The position numbers and the translations under genes were made by a program. Shown one piece after another: positions 56,526 to 64,000 of a DNA stretch of 64,000 nucleotides (position 1 is its first letter; each line of letters starts with the position of its first letter). The notes under the pieces were generated by a model. It saw only the letters and a program-made list of their open reading frames with translations, made no database searches and was not told where the DNA came from. The DNA comes from Porphyromonadaceae bacterium (GTDB lineage Bacteria > Bacteroidota > Bacteroidia > Bacteroidales > Dysgonomonadaceae): positions 1 to 64,000 of the forward strand of contig JAJFTO010000013.1 in assembly GCA_021372865.1 (NCBI GenBank), in the 5' to 3' direction.

Positions 56526-57502
56526 AGAATATTTTTTTTAAAAATAGCTTTGACTGTAATCAGGAATGGAAAAAGTAAAATGATTATATTTTTTATTTTT
56601 ATAAGAAAAATATAATCATTCCTGATACAGTGTAGCAAAAGTTGAATTCTTTTTGTTGCCGATAAATCCTTCGAATTGTAAATTGTGGGATTAAGGATAT
56701 AGCCAATCAATCTATCAATTAATATTTTATGCTTTGTATCTTTTATATAAATTGATTTCAATTCTCTAATCACCGTTAAGTATCCTTCTATATTCCTGTC
56801 GTTAAACATTTTAGACATCGTGGAATTTGCTCTTACCCTTCTATGATAGAAAACTTGTTGTATACAGGAGACCCTGTTTGAAAGGAGGTACAACTGAGAT
56901 GTGAATAATTCATCCTCATGAATTATTCCCGGATAAAAATTTAATTGATTTTGCTTTATAAAACTTCGTTTTATGAGATTTAAGCATACCGATGCCCTAT
57001 ATATTTTTTTATTAAGCATATGGTCAAGTATATCTTTACCCGCGTATACCATCTCTTCTCTGAGCAGATAAGTCCGCCGATAATCAAAACCGACTAAATG
57101 ATCGTTATTATCTATAAAAGACTCCGCGTCAAAGAAGACAAAATCCAAATTTTCTGAAGTACATTTATTATAACATACTTCAAAAGCCTCCTTCTCTAAA
57201 AAATCATCACTATCCATAAAATAGATAAATTCGCCTGAAGCTTTTTCTATTCCTGAATTTCGGGCCACCGACTGCCCTTGGTTCGTTTGTGAAAAACAGG
57301 AGATTCGGTTATCTTCACCAGCAAGCTTTTTAATTACAGCCAAGCTGTTGTCCGTTGATCCGTCGTCAATAATAATAATTTCTATATTTCTTAATGTTTG
57401 ATTCATTATAGAACGTACTGCCTCTTCAACATAATCTTCTGTATTGTAGACAGGAATTACAACGCTGACTTTGGGGCTGATCATTTCTCTAATTTGAGCC
57501 AT
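56513..57502 (-). CDS. Glycosyltransferase, GT2
   Basis: This 329-residue protein is a GT-A glycosyltransferase with the complete N-terminal signature PKVSVVIPVYNTEDYVEEAV, then EIIIIDDGSTDNS and the DxD motif FIYFMDSDDFLE. The rest contains family-typical acceptor elements. The C-terminal basic, hydrophobic stretch (KIKNIIILLFPFLITVKAIF) may anchor it to the membrane. Specificity cannot be assigned. Confidence 0.88.
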   Translation of the reverse strand: MAQIREMISPKVSVVIPVYNTEDYVEEAVRSIMNQTLRNIEIIIIDDGSTDNSLAVIKKLAGEDNRISCFSQTNQGQSVARNSGIEKASGEFIYFMDSDDFLEKEAFEVCYNKCTSENLDFVFFDAESFIDNNDHLVGFDYRRTYLLREEMVYAGKDILDHMLNKKIYRASVCLNLIKRSFIKQNQLNFYPGIIHEDELFTSQLYLLSNRVSCIQQVFYHRRVRANSTMSKMFNDRNIEGYLTVIRELKSIYIKDTKHKILIDRLIGYILNPTIYNSKDLSATKRIQLLLHCIRNDYIFLIKIKNIIILLFPFLITVKAIFKKNILCRL

Positions 57503-58104
57503 TGTTTTTTTTCAAAATCATATCGCTTTACCACTCTTGCCGGATTGCCAATGGCCACGGTATAGCGAGGTATATCCTTTGTGACCACACTCCCGGCACC
57601 CACAACAACATGCTCTCCAATGTGAACACCTGCCAATATCACACTATTGGCTCCGATCCATACATCATTTTCTATGATAACAGCTTTTGTGATTACCCCT
57701 TGATCGGATATGCCTTTTGATATATCTTCGTAATTGTGATTCAATCCGGAAATCACTATGTTTTGTGCCAGATTCACTTTATCTCCTATTGTTACAGGCC
57801 CTATAATTGTATTACACAAACCTATCCGTGTATGGTCACCTATCAGGATTTCACCCACACAGTTATTGATCACTGAAAAATCTTCTATCACCGAGTAATC
57901 GCCTAAAGAGAAAGCATTAAAAGGTACAATATCTTTTCGAACACTTCCGTAAACCACAGACCTCTTTCCTTTCTTCATATATAAAAACTGGAAACTTCTA
58001 AGCCACCTTTTGGGACGGGTCTGCACCGGATGCATCATCAGACCAAGAATTCTTCGCTTAAGTACCGGATTCTTTTGAATATTATGCTTCAAAGATTCAA
58101 ACAT
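57481..58104 (-). CDS. Hexapeptide-repeat O-acyltransferase
   Basis: This protein of about 207 residues has a left-handed beta-helix built of hexapeptide repeats ([LIV]GxxxxX): IGDHTRIGLCNTIIGPVTIG and GANSVILAGVHIGEHVVVGA, ending GNPARVVKRYDFEKK. It resembles maltose/serine/sugar O-acetyltransferases and would acetylate a sugar of the polysaccharide with acetyl-CoA. An active-site His candidate lies in GLNHNYEDISKG. Start is the ATG at 58104, ten bases after the GT4 stop. It overlaps the GT2 gene that follows by 22 bases. Confidence 0.85.
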   Translation of the reverse strand: MFESLKHNIQKNPVLKRRILGLMMHPVQTRPKRWLRSFQFLYMKKGKRSVVYGSVRKDIVPFNAFSLGDYSVIEDFSVINNCVGEILIGDHTRIGLCNTIIGPVTIGDKVNLAQNIVISGLNHNYEDISKGISDQGVITKAVIIENDVWIGANSVILAGVHIGEHVVVGAGSVVTKDIPRYTVAIGNPARVVKRYDFEKKQWLKLEK

Positions 58105-58114
58105 AATTATTGAT

Positions 58115-59227
58115 TTAATGTTGGTTATAGATAGCAAGTAAGTTCCGCGCCGTCTTCTCCCAGGAAAAGACGGATGCGCGCATCAAGCCGTAGTCCACCT
58201 GTTTCTCGTAAAGAGCAGCGTCTTCTTCCAAAGCAATAAGTTGACGGGCAATTTTTTCCGGGTCTACAGGATCAACCATTAAAGCTCCTTCACCTGCAAT
58301 TTCCGGAATGGCTGATGTTTTTGAGGTAATCACCGGTATCCCGCTGGACATCGCTTCCAGTAATGGAAGACCAAAACTTTCCCGCAAAGACGGGTAAAGA
58401 AATGCAAAGGCCCCGGCATAGACATAGGGCAGGTCTTTGTTGGGAATATATCCCGGATAATATAAATAAGATTTAATGCCGGTCAGTCCTTCTTTCAAAA
58501 GCATATTGTCAATTACGGATTCCTCCAGGTCGGCAATCAGAAGTGGTAGTTTTTGTCTCGATTTTCTTAGATAGATATTGTAAGCCTTTAACGTTGTTGA
58601 CGTGTTTTTTTTGGGATCTGTATTTCCTAAAAAGAAAAGATAAACACCCTCCGGTATATATTTCTTTACGATTGTCTGATCTTTTCGGGATGGATTAAAA
58701 ACCGGATTTAAACCGTTATAAATGGTTATTATAGCATCATGAGGTAAAAGAAGCGATTCTTGTATATGTTTTCTTTCGTAATCGGACACGGTAATGATCA
58801 ATTTACATCTTAGAATTATCCGGGGTACGATCCATCGTCGATAAATCCGTCCCAGCCGCTGATAAAGCGATCGGTTATTTCCTTTTTTATTTTCCAGAAA
58901 AATTATATCATGCAAGGTCAATACTAACGGGCATGGGCAATAAAGTGGAGCAGTATTACCGGTGCAGTGAACCAGATCCGGCTTAATCCGATGGAGTGCC
59001 AGAGGGAGAGCAATTTGCTCCCACATGATATAGGTAGGACATTTAATCTCAATGATGTGAAAATTGGCCGTTTCCTGCAGACAACGATCCTTACCGGGAG
59101 ACACCAGAATAAAGTACTCATTAATATGATCGATTTGTTGCAGGGCCCGAATGGATTCCAACGCGACGAAATCCATTCCATGCTTCTCCTTTCTGAAGAT
59201 GCGTTGTGCTTCAATGGCTATTTTCAT
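58115..59227 (-). CDS. Glycosyltransferase, GT4 (mannosyltransferase-like)
   Basis: This 370-residue GT-B protein has the N-terminal acceptor half (KIAIEAQRIFRKEKHGMDFV, LVHCTGNTAPLYCPC) and the C-terminal nucleotide-sugar half: FFLGNTDPKKNTSTTLKAY, FAFLYPSLRESFGLPLLEAM with the EX7E pair, and SGIPVITSKTSAIPEI. The overall resemblance is to capsule/EPS mannosyl- or glucosyl-transferases. The donor is not readable. It overlaps the downstream membrane GT gene by 4 bases. Confidence 0.87.
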   Translation of the reverse strand: MKIAIEAQRIFRKEKHGMDFVALESIRALQQIDHINEYFILVSPGKDRCLQETANFHIIEIKCPTYIMWEQIALPLALHRIKPDLVHCTGNTAPLYCPCPLVLTLHDIIFLENKKGNNRSLYQRLGRIYRRWIVPRIILRCKLIITVSDYERKHIQESLLLPHDAIITIYNGLNPVFNPSRKDQTIVKKYIPEGVYLFFLGNTDPKKNTSTTLKAYNIYLRKSRQKLPLLIADLEESVIDNMLLKEGLTGIKSYLYYPGYIPNKDLPYVYAGAFAFLYPSLRESFGLPLLEAMSSGIPVITSKTSAIPEIAGEGALMVDPVDPEKIARQLIALEEDAALYEKQVDYGLMRASVFSWEKTARNLLAIYNQH

Positions 59228-60393
59228 TTTATCTCCTCCCCATGTTGAGTATGAATAAACCGTTTGTTTACATTTCTGCCATTAAAAAGATTAACAAGAG
59301 AAAGTATAAACAGTGCCGGTAATTTCCGTAATGCTTTTTTAAAAGGTGAACCATATAGCTCATCTGGCATTGCCAGACTTAACGCAGATGACAGCATAAA
59401 GAAAATAAACCACCACTTTAAAGAGACGGTCCAATTCACCAACACCCATGCAATACTCACGAGTAAAATAAATCCTGTCAATACAATACGAGGCGGAATC
59501 GTCCACTGAAATAACTTATCACAATAATCTATATTACCCGTTGTAATTGCTTTGGGAAGATCGCGGATCCCTCTTCTGAACATGTCAAGCTGTGCAGCCA
59601 TCCAGCGTCGGCGCTGTTTGTAATAAGCAGATACTGTAGCCACTTTCTCATCATAAACATAGAGATATTGCAGATAATCGATAAATATACCATCCTTTAA
59701 CAACAGCAGTTCCAGTTCTTTATCTTCACCAGCCGAAGTCACCATCGGAATATTCCTTACAAACCAGTCATAGTCTATTGCCAGACCTGAACCGATTAAT
59801 GCGGAAGAGAGCCCTGCACGTACATGTCCCTCCCGATAAATCGAGTTGTTAATTTCCTCGCTCACCTTATCCAAAATAGTAACCTCTGTATTTCCTCCTT
59901 TGGCTGTACGATGAGCCTGTATCGCAAGAATACCTGAATCATATGCATCATTTATTTTAATAAGGAAATCAGGAGTTGTGATGTTATCTGCATCCATGAT
60001 AACCACCATATCATAACTGCTGTTACCCCTCTCCGCTATGGCAAGGTTGAGCGCTGCTGCTTTCGAACTATTCTCAAAAGCAGCCTTGATCACATCCGCT
60101 GAAAGGCTTTTTAACTCAGAGTCGGTCTCTTCTTTCATCCCGTCTGATATCACTACAACCTTATAAAGATGCGAAGGATAATCCTGCTGATAAAAGTTAC
60201 GGACACTCTCCACAATCACTTTATCTTCCTTATAAGCAGGAAAGAGTACCAGAAATTTATGTTTCTTCACTGCTGGCGGGTATGGTTCAGGTTTTTTCTT
60301 TTGTGCAAATAAAGCAAAAGTAAACAAGTAAATCACCGGTATCAGGATCAACACAAAAACAACCATATCTAATGCAGAAGCTATGCTTTCCAT
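59224..60393 (-). CDS. Membrane glycosyltransferase, GT2, processive-type
   Basis: This 389-residue protein has an N-terminal transmembrane helix (about 10-30), a GT-A domain (FLVLFPAYKEDKVIVESV, VVIMDADNITT, SAGEDKELELLLLKDG) and the QRRRWMAAQLDMF segment, equal to the QxxRW motif of processive synthases. C-terminal helices follow (about 300-360). It resembles cellulose/chitin synthase-like catalytic proteins. With the GT2 at 49230 it gives the locus two membrane GT2 enzymes, of which only this one has a clean QxxRW. Confidence 0.87.
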   Translation of the reverse strand: MESIASALDMVVFVLILIPVIYLFTFALFAQKKKPEPYPPAVKKHKFLVLFPAYKEDKVIVESVRNFYQQDYPSHLYKVVVISDGMKEETDSELKSLSADVIKAAFENSSKAAALNLAIAERGNSSYDMVVIMDADNITTPDFLIKINDAYDSGILAIQAHRTAKGGNTEVTILDKVSEEINNSIYREGHVRAGLSSALIGSGLAIDYDWFVRNIPMVTSAGEDKELELLLLKDGIFIDYLQYLYVYDEKVATVSAYYKQRRRWMAAQLDMFRRGIRDLPKAITTGNIDYCDKLFQWTIPPRIVLTGFILLVSIAWVLVNWTVSLKWWFIFFMLSSALSLAMPDELYGSPFKKALRKLPALFILSLVNLFNGRNVNKRFIHTQHGEEIK

Positions 60394-61289
60394 TTCCTGC
60401 CTAATTTCTTTGAATCATAAAAATCAAAACCTCCCCTTATTATCGCTTTTGCCAAATCTTTCCTGCCACCGATAACTGCAATAATCCAGTTTTTTGGTAT
60501 CACTATAAATGATTGATACATGACTGATAATATCCGGTCAATACCTGTCAGATTCCTCCTGGCGAACAGTAGCCTGTTTCTGGCCATATAATAGGCTTTT
60601 AACGGGCTATCCTGTCCCGTACTGCTGCTTTCCCGGTGATACACCACGGCAGAAGGATAATACCCCAGTTCATAACCGCAGCGGCGGATTTGCAGACTCC
60701 AATCCAGTTCTTCATAGTAAAGAAAATAAATTTCAGGCATCAGTCCTGCCTTCTCAATTGCTTCGCGTCGTACCAGCATAGCAGCACCATGCAAATATGG
60801 AGTGGAACAGAAAGTATCATACTGCCCTGCATCCTTTTCTCTGTACCCAATCAGACGGTTTCGCAACGTGATTCTGCGTAATGGTGTATAACCTGCAAAC
60901 TGGATTCCTCCATCTTTGTCGGCAAATAAAATTTTTGGAGATACTCCTCCCAGACCGGGTTTTTGTTTCATCGTCTCCAAAAGCTGTGAGATGGAATCAT
61001 CTTTCACGCATGTATCATTATTCAGAAAAAAAAGATAGTTCCCCGATGCCTGACGGATACCCAAATTATTTCCTCCCGCAAAACCCAGATTCTGCTCGCT
61101 TCTAATTGTTTTGATAAAAGGATAATTATTTTGCAAGTCGACAGCTTCATTTTCCACAGAACCGTTATCCACTACGATTAATTCATAGGGGATAGAGAGA
61201 TGATCCCGGAGCGATTCTATCAACTTTCGTGTATCTTCTTTGCCGTTATAATTAACCGTTATGACAGATAATTCAGGTTTTCTCTCCAT
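60381..61289 (-). CDS. Glycosyltransferase, GT2 (rhamnosyltransferase-like)
   Basis: This protein of about 302 residues has the GT2 signature LSVITVNYNGKEDTRKLIES, then ELIVVDNGSVENEA, NLGFAGGNNLGIRQA and FFLNNDTCVKDDS with the metal-binding residues. The NxGFAGGNN block is typical of dTDP-rhamnosyltransferases (WbbL-like) and related enzymes. A C-terminal basic, hydrophobic segment (about 260-290) may attach it to the membrane. The start is the ATG at 61289, which lies inside the end of the ligase gene; a longer reading would begin in an unlikely hydrophobic segment. Confidence 0.85.
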   Translation of the reverse strand: MERKPELSVITVNYNGKEDTRKLIESLRDHLSIPYELIVVDNGSVENEAVDLQNNYPFIKTIRSEQNLGFAGGNNLGIRQASGNYLFFLNNDTCVKDDSISQLLETMKQKPGLGGVSPKILFADKDGGIQFAGYTPLRRITLRNRLIGYREKDAGQYDTFCSTPYLHGAAMLVRREAIEKAGLMPEIYFLYYEELDWSLQIRRCGYELGYYPSAVVYHRESSSTGQDSPLKAYYMARNRLLFARRNLTGIDRILSVMYQSFIVIPKNWIIAVIGGRKDLAKAIIRGGFDFYDSKKLGRKWKA

Positions 61290-62712
61290 CTCTGATTGCT
61301 TGGTCGAATCTCCGGCCCATAAAGATAAATGCCATACATATATAAATGATGGGGCCGTTTGGGAACTGTTGTAATGTTTCGTTGCCGTAAGAACAAGCCA
61401 GCATGCCCGCCACGCCGGCAAGCAATGCACTTGTGAGTCCTCTCAATTGCCTGTCCTGTATTTTAAACCAGACATCGTACACACCTCTGACAAAGGTAAC
61501 CAAAAAAATAGACAGAAAGGATATCAGTCCCAGAACCCCGGTTTCTACCCAGATATAGACTATTGAAGTATCGGTGGGTAACTGATACATATAATCTCCC
61601 GGTTCGGCCCGTTTGGCTTTTCCAACCCCTATGCCAAAAGGATGTTTTTTCATAAAAGTTCTCATCCTTGTCTGATTAACTTGCCGAGCCTGAAAAGAAG
61701 CATCCTGCGTAACATGGAAAGCCGATCTCATCCGTCGGATTTCGGCATTTTCTTGTCCAATATAGGTATATTTAAAAAACATAAAAACAAATGCAATCAG
61801 AATAATACCAGGAATAATAATTTTCCATTGCTTAGAGAGTAGGATAAAAAAAGCATAACCTACAAACGGAACTGCAATAGCAGCGCGGGTACCAGAGATC
61901 ATCATACCATATCCGGCCAGCATGGCAATGACAATAAAATAAAAACGGAGTAGTTTTGAGCGGGTGTAAAAAGCAGCGAGGGAAAAGATCACCATTGACA
62001 TTCCAATGCCACATCCGAAACTTGCTGCGTCTGTAAAAAAAGAAAAATAACGAATGCCGGAAGAAATTATATGGGTTGTACTTCCTCCTGTAACATACAA
62101 CCAATATTTTTCAGCCGTATCGAAGCCCATATATTTTTGTATCAAAGCCTTAAGAACAGCCAGTAATGTTAAAACTGACCAAAAAACCAAAAAGAGTTTC
62201 AGGTATTTAAACCGATTCAATAGAGTAGCGGTTAGTAAAGGAAATATAAATATATAAACGGCTAATCCCCGTACGCCAGCAGCCCAGTCAGCAGTTGTGG
62301 TTTCCGGATTAAAGACCAAAAGAATGCAATATATCATCCATATTCCGCTCAGAAGGGTCAAAGGATTACGCATGCCCGTCCAATCGACAGTCTCATCACG
62401 ACTGCGGAACAGTGTAAAAAAAAACGTTAGTAGCAACAATCCGTCTATCACAATCCCGGCAGGGATATTCGGTATATAACGGGTTGCGCCCATAATGAAA
62501 TAATTAATTGTAACTACGACCAAAAAGGCAAGCCATGGTCGCTCCAACAATCTGAATAGCAGATAGACGACCAGCGGCGAAATGGACAGAAGTAATCCCT
62601 GCAGCAAGCCGATTTTCAATATCAGGTACGAAAAAAGCCACAAAGAAAGAATGATTACTGAATAGAGGAAAAATTTCCTCCATATTGGCATTATGTCAAA
62701 ACTCACTTTCAT
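61273..62712 (-). CDS. O-antigen ligase/polymerase (Wzy/WaaL family)
   Basis: This 479-residue protein has about 10-12 hydrophobic helices, with a large loop (about 320-385) containing QTRMRTFMKKHPFGIGVGK and SIVYIWVETGVLGLISF. The FGIGVGK-x-TSIVYIWVETG block is characteristic of the O-antigen ligase/polymerase domain. In this locus it should polymerise or attach the repeat unit flipped by the Wzx protein. It overlaps the GT2 gene by about 17 bases and the upstream gene by 4. Confidence 0.88.
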   Translation of the reverse strand: MKVSFDIMPIWRKFFLYSVIILSLWLFSYLILKIGLLQGLLLSISPLVVYLLFRLLERPWLAFLVVVTINYFIMGATRYIPNIPAGIVIDGLLLLTFFFTLFRSRDETVDWTGMRNPLTLLSGIWMIYCILLVFNPETTTADWAAGVRGLAVYIFIFPLLTATLLNRFKYLKLFLVFWSVLTLLAVLKALIQKYMGFDTAEKYWLYVTGGSTTHIISSGIRYFSFFTDAASFGCGIGMSMVIFSLAAFYTRSKLLRFYFIVIAMLAGYGMMISGTRAAIAVPFVGYAFFILLSKQWKIIIPGIILIAFVFMFFKYTYIGQENAEIRRMRSAFHVTQDASFQARQVNQTRMRTFMKKHPFGIGVGKAKRAEPGDYMYQLPTDTSIVYIWVETGVLGLISFLSIFLVTFVRGVYDVWFKIQDRQLRGLTSALLAGVAGMLACSYGNETLQQFPNGPIIYICMAFIFMGRRFDQAIRDGEKT

Positions 62713-63995
62713 ACACCTGATTTACAGGAAGCTGTAAAACCGAATTGAGTGTAGCGATAAAATAAACGCTGGATGCGGGAATAAGGAGGCAACATACCGG
62801 TAAAACTCTCCACTACTTCCTTTTCAGCATTATTGAGGCAGATAAAAACAGGTGTTGCTACTGATTTCGTCTTAAAACGATCAAAAAGTTGTTTGCTTTT
62901 GTCGCTCCAAACCCTGTCGGCTCTAACGATTACAAGGTTGACGGAGGCCTCTGTCAGAAGAGATTTAGGAATTGACACCACATCCAAGGGTGCGTGTTCT
63001 ACAAGAATAATTTTTTGTCCTTCAGACATTTTATTTTCTGTCAGTTCCCTGATGCTTCCTGAGAAAAGAAACTCGGGAGAGGCAGGATCAAAGTTTTCTC
63101 CGTAACGAATAACCTGAACTGTAATTCCTTGTTTCGTCCAGTAATCATTCAGCTTTTCGACCAAAAAACTTTTGCCCATGCCCTCTTTCATACTAACAAT
63201 ATTTACAATGGGTGATAAATCACCTGAATTGAAATTATCCTGCAATGCATTGGCAATATATTGAACAGCCTTCTGTTTGTATAATTTTGTATATTTGCGT
63301 TGTCGTAGTTTTCCATTCCCCGGCATGGCACCCAGCACTTTAGCACCAGTAACACGTTCTGTACGAATCCTGTCCCTGAGGGTCCGATCAAGCAGGTCTA
63401 CCAATAAAAAAAATCCGATCAAGAAGAACAAGCTCCCGGCATAGGCAGCCATTGCTAATTTTTTCCTTTTAGATGGCTCTGCATTTAACGGGAAGACAGG
63501 CGGATTAATCATTTTCAGCGAAGCAGAGTTCATTTCAAGGCTCTTAAGCCGGAGCCTGGCAGCATTCAAGCTGTTTAAAATAGATAAATAATTGCTCTCG
63601 ACAAAATTGATGCTTCTTTCCTGCCGTTTGATGGTGGAGCCAATGGGTGAAAAATGGGAGTACTGCAGATCCAATTCCGCCATATGATCCTCCATCACTT
63701 CAATTTCAGCTTTTGACTTTTCCAGTTTCAGCAACTCATCCAGCCATTGCGTAACAAAATTGGAGGTAGGATAGCCATCGCGGGTATATTTCCGGTTGCT
63801 GTACCTTGAGGTATAGTCCACCAAATCATTTTTAGCTTTCTCGGATTGTTGCTTCAGCGTATTCAAATCTTGTCTACCTTGGTTTGAATACGCTGAATCG
63901 TTATAAAATGCTTCAATTTCTGCGAGCTTAGAATTTAGGAAAGATACCTGATTCAATTTAGCCAAAAATTCGGCATTATCTTTCAGGCGAAGCAT
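62709..63995 (-). CDS. Polysaccharide co-polymerase with BY-kinase-like domain (5' end outside the window)
   Basis: The gene continues beyond base 64000. The visible 428 residues show the Wzz/GumC coiled-coil periplasmic part (many Leu/Lys/Glu-rich helices), then the Pro-rich membrane-near PVFPLNAEPSKRKKLAMAAY, a transmembrane helix (FLIGFFLLVDLL), and an ATPase-like domain. There SMKEGMGKSF is the P-loop, but the expected DxPP-type Walker B is replaced by VEHAPLDVVS. The C-terminal Tyr cluster typical of BY-kinases is poor. It would control chain length; catalytic competence is uncertain. The upstream OPX-type exporter is probably just outside. Confidence 0.85.
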   Translation of the reverse strand: MLRLKDNAEFLAKLNQVSFLNSKLAEIEAFYNDSAYSNQGRQDLNTLKQQSEKAKNDLVDYTSRYSNRKYTRDGYPTSNFVTQWLDELLKLEKSKAEIEVMEDHMAELDLQYSHFSPIGSTIKRQERSINFVESNYLSILNSLNAARLRLKSLEMNSASLKMINPPVFPLNAEPSKRKKLAMAAYAGSLFFLIGFFLLVDLLDRTLRDRIRTERVTGAKVLGAMPGNGKLRQRKYTKLYKQKAVQYIANALQDNFNSGDLSPIVNIVSMKEGMGKSFLVEKLNDYWTKQGITVQVIRYGENFDPASPEFLFSGSIRELTENKMSEGQKIILVEHAPLDVVSIPKSLLTEASVNLVIVRADRVWSDKSKQLFDRFKTKSVATPVFICLNNAEKEVVESFTGMLPPYSRIQRLFYRYTQFGFTASCKSGV

Positions 63996-64000
63996 ATTTT

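Noticed and set aside
1..64000. CRISPR arrays, rRNA, tRNA and transposase genes
   Set aside because: No regularly spaced repeats, tRNA-like cloverleaf, rRNA blocks or transposase signatures were noticed; short RNA genes could still be missed by eye.

Overview
The window looks like a chromosomal segment of a Bacteroidota species, most likely order Bacteroidales near the Dysgonomonadaceae/Porphyromonadaceae. This is inferred from protein flavour, not from a marker gene. The evidence is the recurrent -7 promoter motif TAnnTTTG (several copies with a TTTG/TTG element 18-20 bp upstream), almost no Shine-Dalgarno sequences, many lipoproteins and exported carbohydrate enzymes, and a PorX-type regulator of type IX secretion. 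No rRNA, tRNA, CRISPR array or transposase gene was seen.

Layout. 1-11.2 kb (minus strand): rRNA methyltransferase, exported thioredoxin, GH43 lipoprotein, the thrS-infC-rpmI-rplT translation block, a large TPR protein, and porX-tsaE. 11.3-16.1 kb (plus): DUF1080 lipoprotein, rocD, a CtlX-like citrulline hydrolase, mscL, then a membrane protein / ECF sigma factor / membrane partner cluster in which the sigma gene is split by a frameshift. 16.1-26.3 kb (minus): GNAT-parE-coaD-ctp-ppk2, an MltF-like transglycosylase, and an ammonium module (amt, PII, outer-membrane protein). 26.6-34.2 kb (plus): exported HhH/beta-barrel protein, ABC-F ATPase, rubrerythrin, tcdA and argS. A long imperfect hairpin lies after rubrerythrin. 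34.2-38.5 kb (minus): GH130, exported Gfo/Idh oxidoreductase, DUF72 and a beta-propeller protein. 38.8-40.9 kb (plus): Pif1-like helicase. 41.0-44.0 kb (minus): GH3 beta-glucosidase next to the wreck of a GH16 gene, which looks like a decayed beta-glucan utilisation locus.

44.2-64.0 kb is an exopolysaccharide region that is visibly more AT-rich than the rest. A UDP-glucuronate decarboxylase and a receiver-histidine kinase overlap on the plus strand. They converge on a long, tightly packed minus-strand operon that enters from the right edge: Wzz/BY-kinase-like protein (partial), O-antigen ligase/polymerase, seven or more glycosyltransferases, acetyltransferase, flippase and methyltransferase. 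It ends in a PAS histidine kinase and a membrane-anchored endonuclease/exonuclease/phosphatase-fold protein. The two soluble kinases and the membrane EEP protein at the distal end have no obvious output regulator and are the best candidate here for an uncharacterised regulatory module.

Limits: all functions come from motif and family recognition by eye; no database search was run. Promoters and terminators are pattern matches.
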